Of a DNA stretch of 64,000 nt, positions 10,890 through 23,947 are shown piece after piece. Both the position numbers and the translations under genes were made by a program. The DNA comes from Bimuria novae-zelandiae CBS 107.79. Its lineage: Eukaryota; Ascomycota; Dothideomycetes; Pleosporales; Didymosphaeriaceae. The first letter of the stretch is position 1; every line of letters begins with the position of its first letter. Location of the stretch: positions 62,001 to 126,000 of the forward strand of contig ML976659.1 in NCBI GenBank assembly GCA_010015655.1, in the 5' to 3' direction. The notes beneath the pieces were generated by a model that was not told the origin of the DNA, ran no database searches, and saw only the letters and a program-made list of their open reading frames with translations.

Positions 10890-13800
10890 CTTTCTCGCGT
10901 TACCTTAGTATAGTTATAGTAATTATAGATCTTGCTTTGTACTTTTTTTTAAAAAGCCATTAGTAGTTCTTATAAAGTTTAGATTTAGGTTTTTATATAT
11001 TTTCTAAGTGTAGGTAGCCCTGCTATTTAACTAACTATTTCTATAAGACTTTATTATTTTAGAAGTGTTCTTATCTAACTTTCTTATATCCTAAAAATAT
11101 TTTAATTTAAAATCCGTTTTCTTTCTCTAGCTAGTAATAGAAGGTTGTATTAACTAGTGTTTCAGGGTCTATAGGTTTAAGTTAGTTTATATAGAATACT
11201 AGGTGTATTTTTGCATCTATCAATAGTTCTAATTAGTAGTTAATTAGTAATTTCTGCTTAATAATAAAAAATAGTCTAACCTTAACATAGTCTAGTTTTT
11301 TATATATTTTTTTTAGGTTTGAAGATTCTTTGTAAGCAGGTATGCTTTATCCCCCTTTTTAGCTAAGATGCAATTTTTCTTTTTTAGTTTATATATAAAA
11401 TACTTTACTATTAAGCTTTCTTAAAATTTTCTTAGAGTTGTGCGTGTATTTTTTTTATAGTTTCTACTACGTTTAGTGCTTCTTTTGTCCTAATTGTTAT
11501 AGGAAGTATTTAGTTAAAGAGATATAGGTATCTTTTATAGTTTATATAAAATAGTGTAAATCCTATTACTACTAATATCTTGTTGTTATGTTATGAGGCT
11601 CTCACACCTTGTTCCGATCCGGGTTAGGGCGGTAAGGTATCGTGGTGCTTCACGGATTATTCAGTGGTACAAGTTGATGCGACACTTAGCGCGGCTAGAC
11701 AATCCAATCTTATAACGAATAAGATAACTATTAGTCTGTATAGGAGAACGTACTCGCACAGAAGATATATGAGTTAACTACGAGGAAGGAAACAACAATA
11801 GGAAAGTCGCCACACTATATACTAGCCTATTCCTTCTTCGTAGTCCCGCCAAGGCCCTGTAGTCCCAGGGACTTCCCTTTATGCGGGACTTCGTCACGTG
11901 ACTGCTGACTAAGCTGCCCCGCGCCCCGTTAGGTCCCGTTAACTCTGCTACTTCGTCAACAATTACTCTCTTGGCGTAATTGTCTGGCTTCTTCATCCTT
12001 GTGGGGTTCGTGGTCGTAACATGTTATATGCTAGTTGTGCTGTAGGTAATAGGGAAATCTAGTTATTCTTCTGGTCGTTGTAGTAGATGGATACGTACGT
12101 TTTAATCATTTAATTCGTACGTTCTGTTTATCTGTCTGTTTGCGGATAATATACTATTAATAGTTTTTATTTTATTCTAATAAGTGCTATAAGTATTATC
12201 TAATAATTTAATATAAAGAGTTTATCTCTATTGCTAATAATTATTTTTGGGATTCCATAGTGTTGTATAAGTTAATTTAGAATAAGGAATACGAGTTTCT
12301 TCGCTATAGGTATCTTTTAATATAGTAATAATTCTACGTATTTAGTAAAATAACATATAATATTTAGTATTATATTGTAATTAATTCCTATTATAGGGTA
12401 ATCTTAGTAATTTTATAACGAAGTCTATAGCAATATTTTCCTATAGTATAACTAGTATTTAGATTACTTGCATTTCTCTATACTTAAGATATGTTACGTG
12501 CTTATTACGCTGGCAATCTACGCATTTGCGGATATATATAGTTACTACTTCTTTAATTCCCTTAAAGCTATAGTTCCGCTAGATAAGTTCTATTATCTTC
12601 TTAATATCTAGGTGTCTATACACTAGATTATTATAGTATTATTGTATAATTTTAGTCTGTAGTTCCTTAGGGACTTTTCGTATAGTAACGAGGAGTTAAT
12701 TAAGTTCTACTATAGGTTTAAGAGATCTATTCTTGTTTTTTTATAGTATTATAGAATAGGTTTTTATCTTTTCTTTTATAAAATTACTTTATTAGCTAAG
12801 CGTATCTATTCGTCTATTTTCTTTTTCTACTATATAGATAACTTTAAACTTATATTATTCTATAGTTTATAACTATTACTATTATCGCGGTGTAAGTTCT
12901 TTAGTAGTTATAAATCGTAATAGGTTCTTATAATCTGTATAGATTTTTAGCGTTAAGTAACTAATGGCATAGATTCTCTAGTGCTTTAATACTTTTATAA
13001 TGGCGTAGAGTTCTTTGTTATATACGTCGTATCGTGTTTCTGCATCGTTGAACTTTCTTGAGTAATATGCAATTAGATGCTATTTGCTATCCTTTTCTTA
13101 TTTTACACATGCATCTAATGCGAGATCGCTTGCGTTTATCTTAAATTATAGTGGTTCTCTATCCCTAAAGCAGATCATAGCTAGTAGCATAATGTATGCT
13201 ATTTTTAAGAGTTAGAATAATATTTTATATTTTACTATTTATATAAATAGTATATCCTTCTTTATAAGGTTTATTAAGGGTATCGTGATCTTCGCATAGT
13301 CCCTAATAAATTATTAGTTAAATCTATAGAATCCTAAGAATTCTTAAATATCCTTTATAGTTCTTAGTATTAGCTAGTTTTAATATATTTAATTTTATTT
13401 AGTACTATTTTAATTCTGTTTATGCTAATAATGTGTCCTAGAAATTCTAGTCTTATTACATAAAATTTATACTTTATTAGCTTAATTCGTAGGTATGCGT
13501 TATATAATGCCGTTAGTATTATCTATATATGTAATACGTAGTCTGATTCGTTTTTAGAAAAGACAAGAATATCGTCTATGTATATAATAATAAATATATC
13601 TAGGTAGTTACATAGTATATTATTAACTAGTGCCTAAAATATTGCTAGTGCATTCGTAAGTCTAAAAGATATAATTATCTATTTAAATAGTCTATAGTAT
13701 ATCCTAAACGCTATTTTCTACCTGTTACCTTTTTTAATTTATATAAGGTAGTATCTGTCCTGTAAATCTATTATTATAAAGATTTTAGTTCTTAAGAGTC

Positions 13801-15706
13801 GGTCGCGAAGCTCTAAGATATTTAGTAGTAGGTATTAATTTTTAATTATTATATTATTAAGCTTTCTATAGTCTATATAGGGCCTTAGTTATCTATTATT
13901 TTTTAGTATAAATATAAAACGGCTTGCCGCTAGTAATTTTAAAGGTCTAATATATCCTTTTGTAAGATTTGTCTTAATAAATTCCTTTTCTATTAGAGTT
14001 CTTTTTTAGATTTACTATATAGTAGTCTAAAGGGTGGCGTTTTTCCTTCTTCTAGGTTAATCGCGTGATCTTAGGATTAATATTCTAGAAGGTTTGCTTT
14101 TCCTTCTCTCTTTATGAATATATCATTCCACGTCTGGTAGCATTCTGGAATTTTATAGTTTGTGCTATCTTCTATCTTCTTGCGCTCTGTGACTTGGTGG
14201 TTCCTGCCAGCGTCTGCTAAGGGTATATTCCGTTTTTTTTACTATCCGTCGCGAGACTATATTATTAATAGCTTTCTTATTTACTATCGTATTTTATTAA
14301 TATATAGGCTTTACTTATACTATATAGTCATAGCGCTTAAAGGATATCTCTTTCTTATCTTAGTTAATTATAAGATTATACTTCTTTAACTAGGGTAGTT
14401 TTAAAATTACATCGTAATTAGCTTCCTTAATAACGTTAAAGGTAATTAATTCCTAGTAGTTATAGATTATAAGGGTAGTTTTAATTTTATATTTAATTAT
14501 TACTATACTAAGCTTTAGTTATCTATTTATAATATAAATAGTAGAGAGTATAGCCTTCTTACGCTCATAGAGTCCTACTCTATTAAGTACTTTTCTTAAT
14601 ATATAGCTTTCCTATGCTCCTAAGTCCAGCATAGCTTTTATTTATATTTTTAAGCTATACTAGTAGCTTAATTAATACTTAGCTATTAGTAGTATTTACT
14701 TCTCTAAAGGCATTCTCCTGCCTAAGCCTAGGTCTAAAAAAGACATCTTCTTTATTACTAGCTCTATAGGCTTAAGGCGTCCTTCTTTTTCTTCTTAAAG
14801 CTATTGCTATGCCTTTTCTTTGGAAGCTTCACTATCTTTATTCCTTATTACTAATTTAATCCTAAGGGTTGTAGTTTCCTTAGATATGCGATTAAATCCG
14901 TACTCTTTCTTTTATTTTATATATTCTTTATAAATAGGATATAAGCACGGTTGCAATATATTTAATATATATTTTTTACTAACTAGTAGTAATACTACTT
15001 AGTTTATTACTTAGTTAAAATATAAAAATATCGTGTTTCGCATTTATCCTAAAGGTAAACGTTACAACAGGCAATAAGATAGTTAAACTACCCCTATTTA
15101 TAGCGCTAGTATGTTCTAGGAAAGAAGCTATATTCTTTAGCTTAGTAATATATAGTATATTAATCTTCTTTATAGAGGGTCTATTGTATGGTTCTGTGCG
15201 TAGGGTTATAGTGATCTAGGTTATACTATAGTTCGTAGTTTAGATCTTTATTTAGATACTTCCTCTTAGTATCTTTATATGCGTAGTAATAGTCTGCCTA
15301 TTTACGTGCTACCTTATTAACTAAATTAGGTTAGTACGCTTAGTAAAGTGCTACTTTATAGTCCTTATCTTATTATTTTATTATTATAAAACTAAAGTTT
15401 CGTTCTCTTAGTTAGTGTTCTTCTAAGAAGTTAAAAATATTTATTATCTTATTAGTAACTAGTTTACTCTAGCTAGGGTAAGGTGTAAGAAATTAAGGTA
15501 CTAGCTCTTTTTTTTTTTAAACCTTTATACGCATCCTTGTAGAGTCGGGAGTTAAGTAATCTTAATTATTTGAAGTCTTTATCTTAAATATGAAGTTATT
15601 TAGTAGCACTTACTATTTACCACTTTTTATTAATTATTTCCTTATTATTAATAGTTAGTACGTTTAACTACCTAATAACCTTGTTCTTAGATCTGCAGTT
15701 CCTAGC
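10890..15706 (-). pseudogene. Gypsy C pol remnant (protease/RT/RNase H/integrase/chromodomain)
   Basis: RIP-degraded pol of element C. RT: NYLDIFIIIYIDDILVFSKN around 13530-13620 (YxDD intact). Integrase: a zinc-type CVDCQRNKH near 12500-12550, TKYVELL and IQHYGIP near 12250-12360, SNRDKLF near 12200, and the NRQINRT relic of the HPQTDGQTER motif near 12130. The frame then runs into the solo LTR at 12021 and resumes below 11589. A chromodomain relic (LVK*QGYLHLEN) lies at about 10985-11040, which marks a chromovirus. A solo LTR splits the frame and many TAA/TAG stops break it. Confidence 0.82.
11589..12021. mobile_element. Solo LTR (433 bp) inside Gypsy C integrase
   Basis: Segment of normal composition beginning TGTTATGAGGCTC and ending GTCGTAACA. 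It is flanked by perfect 5-bp duplications TGTTA (11584-11588 and 12022-12026). Its first roughly 200 bp resemble the LTRs of element A (the TCTCACACCTTGTTC block and GTACTCGCA block), while the rest differs, so it comes from a related but distinct family. The integrase frame of C runs up to both sides of it. Its lack of RIP damage suggests a late arrival or that it was too short to be recognised. Confidence 0.9.
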
Positions 15707-16131
15707 TATTATAAGGCGCTCACACCTTGTTCTAGTCTAGGTTAGGGCAGTAAGGTATCGTGGTACTTTATAGATTATGTAGTAGTATAAGTTAATGCGA
15801 CACCTAGCGCGAGGCTAAATAATTTAATCTTATAATAAATAAAATAACTATTAGTCTGTATAGGAGAACGTACTCGCATAGAAGATATGTAAGTAAACTA
15901 TAAGGAGTATAATAAAGGAAAATATCTAGTATATATCCTTAGCCTGCTTAGTTACTTGGCTCTACTAATTAATTAAGTAGTTACGTGCCTTGCTTCGTTG
16001 CTTAGTACTACTAATTAACTAAGTAATTACGTGACCTAAGGCTAGCTCTTTAGTGTACTTATTAACCTAATCCTTAGCTACCTATCCTTATAAGCGCTTA
16101 TTCCTTATTACCTTACTTTTAGTTTATAATA
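15707..16131 (-). repeat. 3' LTR of Gypsy element A
   Basis: 425-bp partner of 22173-22597, beginning TATTATAAGG (TG mutated to TA) and ending GTTTATAATA. C-to-T and G-to-A changes are spread over its length. Confidence 0.92.
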
Positions 16132-16199
16132 CTATCCTTTCCTTCTTAATTTTTATCCGCGAAGAACTATACCTACTAACTAAATAATTAGTACTTATT

Positions 16200-16690
16200 A
16201 TTATTATAAACTTGTCTTTACTATTAAAGCGTATAAAAGTATAATAGTATTAAAGTATTTTAGCTACAAGACCTATTCGCGGGTCTATAAGGTATTAGTT
16301 TATTTAGGGAAGTATAGTAAATGCCTGAAAAGGGGCGCAAAATATAACGTAGTTATTACTTATAATAAGTTTTCTTATTTAGTTACTAAAAAGTAAAAAT
16401 TACATACGCAAATCCTAAAGGCGTAAAAAAAGTAAGATATAGTATTTAAGGTAATACGTATAATGCGTATAAAAAAGTGTTTAGCTAAATAACTAGTGTT
16501 AAACGCGAAATATGCTAAAAAAGTAATTATTATTAAAAGCGTCGCCTTAAAAAGATTAGAGGAGGATCCACCTTAGCCTGCCTAGCTAAATAACCTAGCT
16601 AAGCTAACTCTAAACGTCTAGTTAGCTATAGAAGAACTTCCTCTAGACTTCTAGAATAACCTAATACCTTTATTATCCTAGGCCTGCCTA
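16200..16690 (+). pseudogene. Antisense extra reading frame of Gypsy A (Cys cluster + coiled coil)
   Basis: Plus-strand frame, opposite to pol, lying between the chromodomain and the 3' LTR of element A. Reading stops as former Gln/Trp gives KCLKRGAKYNVVIT (a likely C..C..GxxC zinc-type cluster), then a long charged helix (KLHTQILKA*KK*DIVFKV, IRIMRIKKCLAK, KVIIIKSVALKRLEED). The same arrangement occurs in element C. No catalytic motif is visible. The recurrence of a codon-like frame with the same design in two families argues against chance. Confidence 0.55.
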
Positions 16691-19600
16691 AGGCGTGGGG
16701 CCTTAGGTTGCTCCTTATAGAACTTCTCTAAGGCGGCTTTATAATTAGTGAGGTTTCTTAGTAGTTCCTATGTGTTATGGCTTTCTAGCCATCCTTCCCA
16801 CTTTACTAAGTACTTATACTAACGTCTAATTTTCTATAGGTCTTTAATAGCTTTAATCTCGTACTCTTTATTTTTAAGTTTAAGTTATATTTTTAGCTCG
16901 GCGTTTAGTGGTGATAGTTCTAATAATAATTTATAGAAGACTAGGTATATACATGTATTTATAGGTAACTATAGTTTAAAATTAATTAGTTCTTTAACCT
17001 CCTAAATTTTAAATAGTTCTTTTTAAAGGTTATTTAATTTTTTACTTAGCCTTTTTATATTAAGATTTTTTTATAAAGGAAGGACTTAATCCCCTTTTTT
17101 TAAAATTAGTCCCTTAATCCTTTTTTTATTTATTTATTTTACTATTTACTTATTACGTCGCGCGATGTTTTTACGTAGCGTTTTATATAGATCTTGTATA
17201 AGTTTGGCTTTATTAGCTGCGTCTTTCGTAACGCTTTAGATGTCTAACGAATCCTGGTAAGTCGTTGACTCACATCCGTGATTGGCGTAGTATAGCGAGT
17301 ACCTTGTAGTCGCTAATCTTGCGCTATTATATGCTAGCTAAGCTATTAGTAATAGCTTAACCTAGTTATCTTAAAGCTTATTTACGTATATCTCGAAATA
17401 TTATTCTAAGGTCTAATTTATTCGCTTAGTTTAGCTATTTATTTTAGGATGGAAGCTTATTATAAGCTTATACTTAATCCCTAATTTAGCTATAAACGTG
17501 GTCTAATATAATAATATAAATATTTTAGCCCTATCTATAATAAACTTATCTAGTTGTCTAACCTATAATATTAGTTCTTATTTTACTATATAGACTAATT
17601 CTTTTACTAATACAGCTTCTCTAATTAGCATAAACCTTAACTCCTTAGTAAGTTAATAGATTATAATTAAAATTAAGTTATAGGGATTCTTATTTCTTAG
17701 TACTAATAATGCTAGTAGCTTTATAATAAAGTCTATAGTTACGCTTAACTATAGTCTTAGGGGCGGTTATAATAGCTATAAGAGGCTATAAGGCTTATAT
17801 CTCTTAAGTTTATTTTTATAACAAGCTAAATAGTTGCCTAGAACCTTTTATACCGCTTAACATAGCCTAGAAGTAGTATATTTATTCGCAATTCGACGCG
17901 CTATCTTAGTAATTTCTAAGTATTTTTAATCTTTATCTTTATATAACTTCTTAATTAGTAGCAGAGCTACTTACTTACTAATCTAAATATAATTTTAATA
18001 GTCTCGTGCCGTTAATTTCGTAGCTTTATAAAAATTATATACTTATTAATTTTTATTTATAAGCCTTTCATAGTCCTATATCCTATTTATAGCTAGTCTA
18101 TAATAGGTAAAGTCTACGCGTCGCACTTCTAGTGCTGGCGCAAGTTATATTTTATTATAGCAAAGAGATCTGTCCTTTATATAGGTTAAGATTATAATAT
18201 AGTGACCTCTATTATCTTCTTCTATAAGGTCTAACTATTTGCTAAGTGCGTCTACTATAGCGTTTACATTCCTTAGTAAGTATATAATATAGAAGTTAAA
18301 TTCTACTATTTACTTAGACTATTTAGCCTATTATTAATTAAGCTTCTTAGTCGTCGTAAAGCGCGTAAGATTAAGGTAATTAGAGTATACCTTTATTTAG
18401 TACTTAGCTCCTTTAAGCTACGCTTTTTACTACTTAAAATAGTTAATAATTACTAGTAATTCTTTATTATAAATCTTATAATTAAGCTCCGCTCCTAAAA
18501 GCTTTCTTACGTAATAAAAGACTAGTCTCTATTTCCTATTATTATATTCTTATAGTAGTATAGCTCCTAGCGCGTAATCTAATGCGTCTATATAGATACA
18601 ATGTTACCATTCTAGGTTATATATCTACAGTAGGGGTGCCACTAGGAATAGGTGCTTTAGCTATTTAAAAGCCTTTTCCTTTACCTTTTATAAAGGTCGC
18701 TATTTTCCTATCTTCGTGAGTTCTATTAGTAGAGCGGTAACCTTAGAGTAGTTCCTAATAAATTTATAATAGAAGTTAGTAAAGCCTAAGAAGAATTAAA
18801 TATTTTTTACTAATTTTAGTAATAGCTATTCTTCTATTATCGTGATCTTTTTTAGGTCTATTCTAATACCTTCCTAGAATATTACAAATCCTAGATATTC
18901 TATTTCTATAACATAGAATTTATATTTCTTAGGGTATAGGAGTAGTCTATACTTTTATAGCTTCTATAACACCTTGCGGACATGTTCTTTATATTCTTCT
19001 AGAGTTCCGCTTAAGTATATTAATATGTTATTAAGGTATACCGTATAGAATACGTCTAAGTATTTATAAATACTTAATTTATAAGCTTCTAGAAGGTCGC
19101 TGGTGCGTTAGTTAGCCTTATTAGTATAATTATATACTTAAAGAGGCTATATTATGTATAAAAAGCTCTTTTCCACTCGTAACCTTTCGCGATTTAAATT
19201 TTATAGAATCTATCTTAGATATTAAATTTCATGAACTACTTAGCTCCTCGGAGTTAATCTATAAGCTCTATTATTAGTAATAATAAGTAGTAGTTTTTAA
19301 TAGTTACGGCGTTTAGCTATTTATAGTTTATATAAAGTCGTAGCCTGCTATTTTTCTTTTAAATAAAGAGTATAAGAAAGACTGTAAGACTCTAACTTGG
19401 CTTTTACTTCTTTAAGCGCAGATTCTTTTATATTAGCTCTTTTAACTATTTTTTTATTTATAGGTAAGGGGCCTTAGGCGCTTTAGCTATAGTTTAGCTC
19501 CTTTTACTAGTAGTATCTTATAGTCCTACTTTTATATTTAGGTAGGATAGTCTTGTCGTGCTCCTTAAATAGGTCTACGAATTCCTTATATTTATCTAGT

Positions 19601-20300
19601 AGACCTAAGTTATTAGAAATTATCTTAGCTTCCTTAACCTATATGCAGCGTACCCTTCCTAAGTATTATTTTAGAATTTTATCTATCTTATAAACTAATA
19701 TCTTTTATATTCTAAATAGTCTATTTTTTTTTCTTGCCTAAGGTTCCTAGGAGGTTTCCTTTTTATTAGGGCTTATCTAAGCCGTCGCTAGTGGATTCTG
19801 GGGAAGGATTATGTGTTTAATCTAGTCTATCTATAAATTATATTATTCTAGCTATTTATATTTAATAATAGCTTTAATATCTCCTATCTCTATAATAGTA
19901 AAGACGTGTTAGCTCCCTAGGCCTTTTATATTAACTTATACTAGCGTTATCTTAAGGCGTAGCTAACTATTACTATATCCTTACGATTAGGTCCTATCCG
20001 CGAGCCCTATTTATAGTAGTATTCTTTTATTATAATATAGTATATTATATTTTTTAACTACTTATAGGGCTATTAGACACGTATCTACCCCTAGGTTAAT
20101 AAGTGCTATAACACGATGCCCGTGCACTGTAATATTCTTAATTAAGTATCTTTTAACTTAGTAAGTGTCTACTTAATAAGTTATAATAATTATACTATTA
20201 CTAGTGTGGCTTATTACCTAGTAATAATCTAGTTTTTTAAATCCTCTAACTAGCTTCCTGTAGCTTCTTAGATCTAATCTTTAACTTATGCTAACTTCGG
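16690..20300 (-). pseudogene. Gypsy A pol remnant with chromodomain
   Basis: Minus-strand protease-to-integrase region of element A. RT box at about 19020-19060 reads YLNNILIY, followed by EEYKEHVRKVL. RNase H shows a DALDYALGA relic. The integrase zinc region and core occupy about 17200-17980. The C-terminal chromodomain (YLVKWEGWLESHNT, then KAALEKFYKEQPKAPRLRQA) lies at about 16690-16830. Conserved Asp codons changed to Asn and Gln/Trp codons changed to stops are the RIP pattern. Confidence 0.82.
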
Positions 20301-20889
20301 AATTTCTTAAATCTTATACTATTTATATTACCTTTAATATAAGGCGTAGGTCTCCCTAACCCTATTAAATTTATATACTCTATAATTCCTATATTATAGG
20401 TTATTTAGAGTAAGGCACTTGTTCTACGCTAACGTATTATATTCTAGGTAGTTATCTAAGGAAGCTATCTCTTCCTATAGGCTTAGGTATACGAAGTACT
20501 ATAGGTTACATTAGTCTTATCTAATTAATATATAATCCTTGTTTCTTTTTAGCTATATACTCCCTATTATTATATTAGTGTCGCGGGGGTCTAGGGCCTA
20601 AGGGAACTAGCCTATTTTAAACTTTTATTATTTATATAGTTTATAAGTAATATTAAAATATTAGTACTAACTATTCTACTTAGAGTACTTAGCTTAATAA
20701 ACTAAAAAGTACTTATAATAATTATTAGGCACGCTGCACTAGCTTTTTTTTAATTAATAGTATTTTAAGCTTTTTAAAACCTAAGAGGCCTTAACTCTAG
20801 TCTTAGAGTGCTATTAGCATCCTTTTTGCGTGCATTGCCACTATTTAGCGTATTTATAACGTTCTAGTATTATAATCTGGCGTAGGTAT

Positions 20890-21420
20890 TGCTTTGGGGG
20901 CCCTTGTAGCTTCTTGGCAAGCCAATAGGCGTCCCATGCATGCGGTCCTTGGATGACCACCTTCGTCTCGCACTGAGACGAGTGGTGTAGTGTACTACTG
21001 CACATCCAGCAGGTGTCGTCTGCTAGTTGTTAAAAGATCTAGTATTCTTGGAGGGTCTTCCATTCTTCCTCCTATTCTATTGGTTCCGGGATCTCCTGTG
21101 TGAGATCCACCTCGTCGGCCTCTGCCGGCGTGAGGGTGGCCATGGCTACTCGTAGGAGGTGGGTCGTATTAACCTTGGTCTCCTAACCTTCGCAGTCCTT
21201 AGCGAAGTGGCCCTGTTTGCCACATTAGAGGCAGGCTTTATCCTTAAACCTCCGCTCTCGCTCTTCTTGCGAGATACCGTTTCCGCTTTAGTAGCCCTTC
21301 TTTGGTTTGTACGGCTGCTTTCCTCTGCTGTTTTTCTTCTTGTACTATCGGGCTTCGTCAGCTATGATGACGTCTCCGTCCCTGTCTCTTCCTGAGGGTC
21401 GGATACTGGTTTCCTTTCTA
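20890..21420 (-). pseudogene. Gypsy A gag with CCHC zinc knuckle
   Basis: On the minus strand at about 21190-21245 a zinc knuckle is encoded: C-L-x-C-G-K-Q-G-H-F-A-K-D-C, the CX2CX4HX4C nucleic-acid-binding motif of Gag. The surrounding 500 bp has balanced composition and few stops, unlike the rest of the element. The start of gag toward 22100 is RIP-degraded. Confidence 0.75.
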
Positions 21421-22172
21421 GAGAGTAATTAGGTGCTATGCTGTTTTTCTAACTTTTGCTTATATAGGTAATTATCTATTTTAATAGCATTATTTATAAG
21501 TTTTTCTAGATTATTTACTTTTCTTTAGTAGACTAGCTTATCCTTAACTATTTCCTTTAGCCTGTTATAGTAAGTAATTATAAGTAGGGCTTTTCCCTAT
21601 TTATTAAGTTCTGCTATAATCTATTTAAACTTTAAAGTATAGAGTACTACTATTTTTTTTAACGTAGGCGTTAAAGGCGTATTTTAGCCTAATATTTTTT
21701 ATTAATTATATAAAATATTCCTTTTATAGCTTTATAAAAAAAACTTTTAGTTTTTAAAGGCGTCTTTAGTAGCGTCTAAATTATAATCCTCTAGTTTGCT
21801 ATTCTTAAAGAAATTATTAATTATTAGTCTAGCTTATGTAGTTACTTTAGCTTGCATATTTATATAAGTAACTAAGATTTTATTTTATTCTATTTTAAAC
21901 CTCCCTAGGTTATAGCAGATAAATAGTTTTATTTATATTAAGAACGTTCCTAGGTAACTCTTTCTAGAGTAAGGTTTAGGCTTTAGGACTTTTAGTTAAT
22001 ACTTTATATCTTCTTAGGTACTTATATTTTTACTTGTTTAGTTAATAATTTCTTAGAGCTAAGCTATTTAAGCTACTTATTTAGTAACTGTTTCTCTTAG
22101 TATCTTTTCCTTATACGCTAGGGCTGTAGTTATTAAACTAGATCTTATTATTATACTATAGGATAGTTAAAG

Positions 22173-22597
22173 TGTTATAAGGCGCTTACACCTTATTCTA
22201 GTCTAAGTTAAGATAATAAAGTATTATAGTATTTTATAAATTATTTAATAATATAAATTAATGCGACACCTAGCGCGAGGCTAAATAATTTAATCTTATA
22301 ATAAATAAAATAACTATTACTCTATATAAGAGAACGTACTCGTACAAAAGATATATAAGTTAACTATAAGGAGTATAATAAAGGAAACTATCTAGTATAT
22401 ATCCTTAGCCTGCTTAGTTGCTTAGCTCTACTAATTAATTAAGTAGTCACGTGCCTTGCTTCGTTACTTAGTACCACTAATTAACTAAGCAGTTACGTAA
22501 CCCGAGGCTAGCTCCTTAGCGTACTTATTAATCCGTTTCTCGGTCGCCTATCCTCATAAGCGCTCATCCCTCGTCATCTTGCTTCTGGTTCGTAACA
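22173..22597 (-). repeat. 5' LTR of Gypsy element A
   Basis: 425 bp, TGTTATAAGGCGC to TTCGTAACA, followed by the CTAGC duplication. The inner part (22173-22440) is strongly AT-mutated. The outer part (about 22500-22597) is essentially unmutated when compared with the copy at 15707. Confidence 0.93.
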
Positions 22598-23516
22598 CTA
22601 GCTATGTGGCCCGGTTTACTACATGTATAGCAAAGTCGCGCCCTGGTCCCTTGTTTGTAGGTTCTATCTAGGGTACATCCTTATTTAGACTTGTAAAAGC
22701 CTTTTGCCTTTCCTAACCTTTTCTCTATTATGTTAACTTAGTGGTACTAGATTCCTTCTATTAGTTAGTAACTATAGTTAGCTTAGTCCTTTTATTATTA
22801 TTACTATTTAGGGTTATAATAGTTATTTTTTATTATAAGTAGTCTATAGATTTTTTTTATCTGAGTTCTAGCGTAGGTCTCTTTCTAGTTTATACTATTT
22901 ATTATTAATTTAAGTTACTTCTACTACAAGTCCTTATAAAGTATTAGTTTTTATTTGACTATATAGTAGTTCTTCGCGCACGTGTTGCTTTAGTCCTTTA
23001 TAAAATATAGTTATAAGACTATTATTATTTTACGTAACTTAGTTAGCGTTCTTGCGAAAATCGGATTTATGTTTAGCTACTAAATAAGTTTATTTAAGTC
23101 GTTAGATATTTTGTTTAGTAATAGCTTTTTAGTTAGTAATTTTAAAGTATTATTTAACCTTAGTATAAAAATAATTATAATTTTTTATAATTTTATCCTT
23201 GCTATCGCCCTCTATATTAGCTCCGGCCAGGTATTAATTAACGTAAAGATAAATCTACTTTAAGGCATTTCCTTTTATATAGGTAAAAGTAAATATAGTC
23301 CTATTTATATCTTCCTATTCTTTCTTTATTCTATAAAAGTATAAGTTAAGTTGCAAGATCTATAGCTCCGTATAATTACGTTTACTATAAAAAAAAGTTA
23401 AGCTTTTTACTCCTTTTCTAGCTGCAGTAATACTTACTCCTTTAAAAGTATCTATTTATATATCTATTATATTAGTAAAAAAATATCGTTAATACTTATG
23501 TTAAGGGTGTTTAAAA
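22598..23516 (-). pseudogene. Gypsy C gag remnant with zinc knuckle
   Basis: Directly beyond element A, the minus strand encodes LCYTCSKPGHIAS at about 22603-22650, a CCHC zinc knuckle (CX2CX4HX4C with the last Cys lost or mutated). Gag-like sequence continues toward the 5' LTR of C at 23517. This is the part of C that A separated from its pol. Confidence 0.75.
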
Positions 23517-23942
23517 TGTTAAGTCCTAAAGGGTAGCTAGTCCTTTAAGGCTTAGGTTAGTTCTTAGGTAAAAGGATTAATAATATAGATAAGGGGTATT
23601 AATAATTTACGCGTATTAAAAGGGGCGTTAGTATTAAAAGTATATATAGTATAATTAAATTAATAAGAGCCTAAGTTAAATCTAAATAATAAATTAGTAA
23701 ATAGGTTAAATATAATAGTAGAAGACTACTATCGCGTTCTTATATACATGACTCGTCCCACGAATCCTAAGAGTCCCAGGAATCCCAAAGTCCCCTGTGT
23801 CAAGATACTTCTGAGACGCCCGATATTTCTGGGACGCGTGACTTAATCACGTGACTCGTGGCTGAGTCAGGGATCTTGGCTAGTCGCATGGATAAGTGTC
23901 CATGCCCCGCCCGCGTCATGTTGGATCTCACGGATCTTAACA
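23517..23942 (-). repeat. 5' LTR of Gypsy element C
   Basis: 426 bp, TGTTAAGTCCTAAAGG to GGATCTTAACA, followed by the TAAAC duplication. The inner half is heavily AT-mutated. The outer half from about 23745 is clean. Confidence 0.93.
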
Positions 23943-23947
23943 TAAAC

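Larger units (their letters stand above)
15707..22597 (-). mobile_element. Chromodomain Ty3/Gypsy retrotransposon (element A), nested in C
   Basis: 6,891-bp minus-strand element with 425-bp LTRs (15707-16131, 22173-22597) and a perfect CTAGC duplication (15702-15706, 22598-22602). Descending order: 5' LTR, gag with zinc knuckle (about 21190-21245), protease, RT (YTVYLNNILIYLSG near 19020-19060, the YLDD box turned to YLNN), RNase H (DALDYALGA near 18560), integrase, chromodomain (YLVKWEGWLESHNT near 16750-16830), then an antisense frame and the 3' LTR. It interrupts element C between gag and pol, which makes it one of the two youngest layers of that nest. Heavy RIP damage except around 20890-21420. 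Confidence 0.93.
9805..23942 (-). mobile_element. Chromodomain Ty3/Gypsy retrotransposon (element C) with nested insertions
   Basis: Minus-strand chromovirus bounded by 426-bp LTRs (9805-10230 and 23517-23942) and a perfect TAAAC duplication (9800-9804, 23943-23947). Removing the nested element A (15707-22597) and the solo LTR (11589-12021) with their duplications leaves about 6.8 kb, a normal size. Descending order: 5' LTR, gag with zinc knuckle (22603-22650), [A], protease/RT/RNase H/integrase, chromodomain (about 10960-11110), an antisense frame (10300-10860), 3' LTR. RT shows IYIDDILVFSKNES near 13540-13590. Coding parts are full of RIP-type stops. It inserted into Copia F, whose gag continues at 23948. 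Confidence 0.92.
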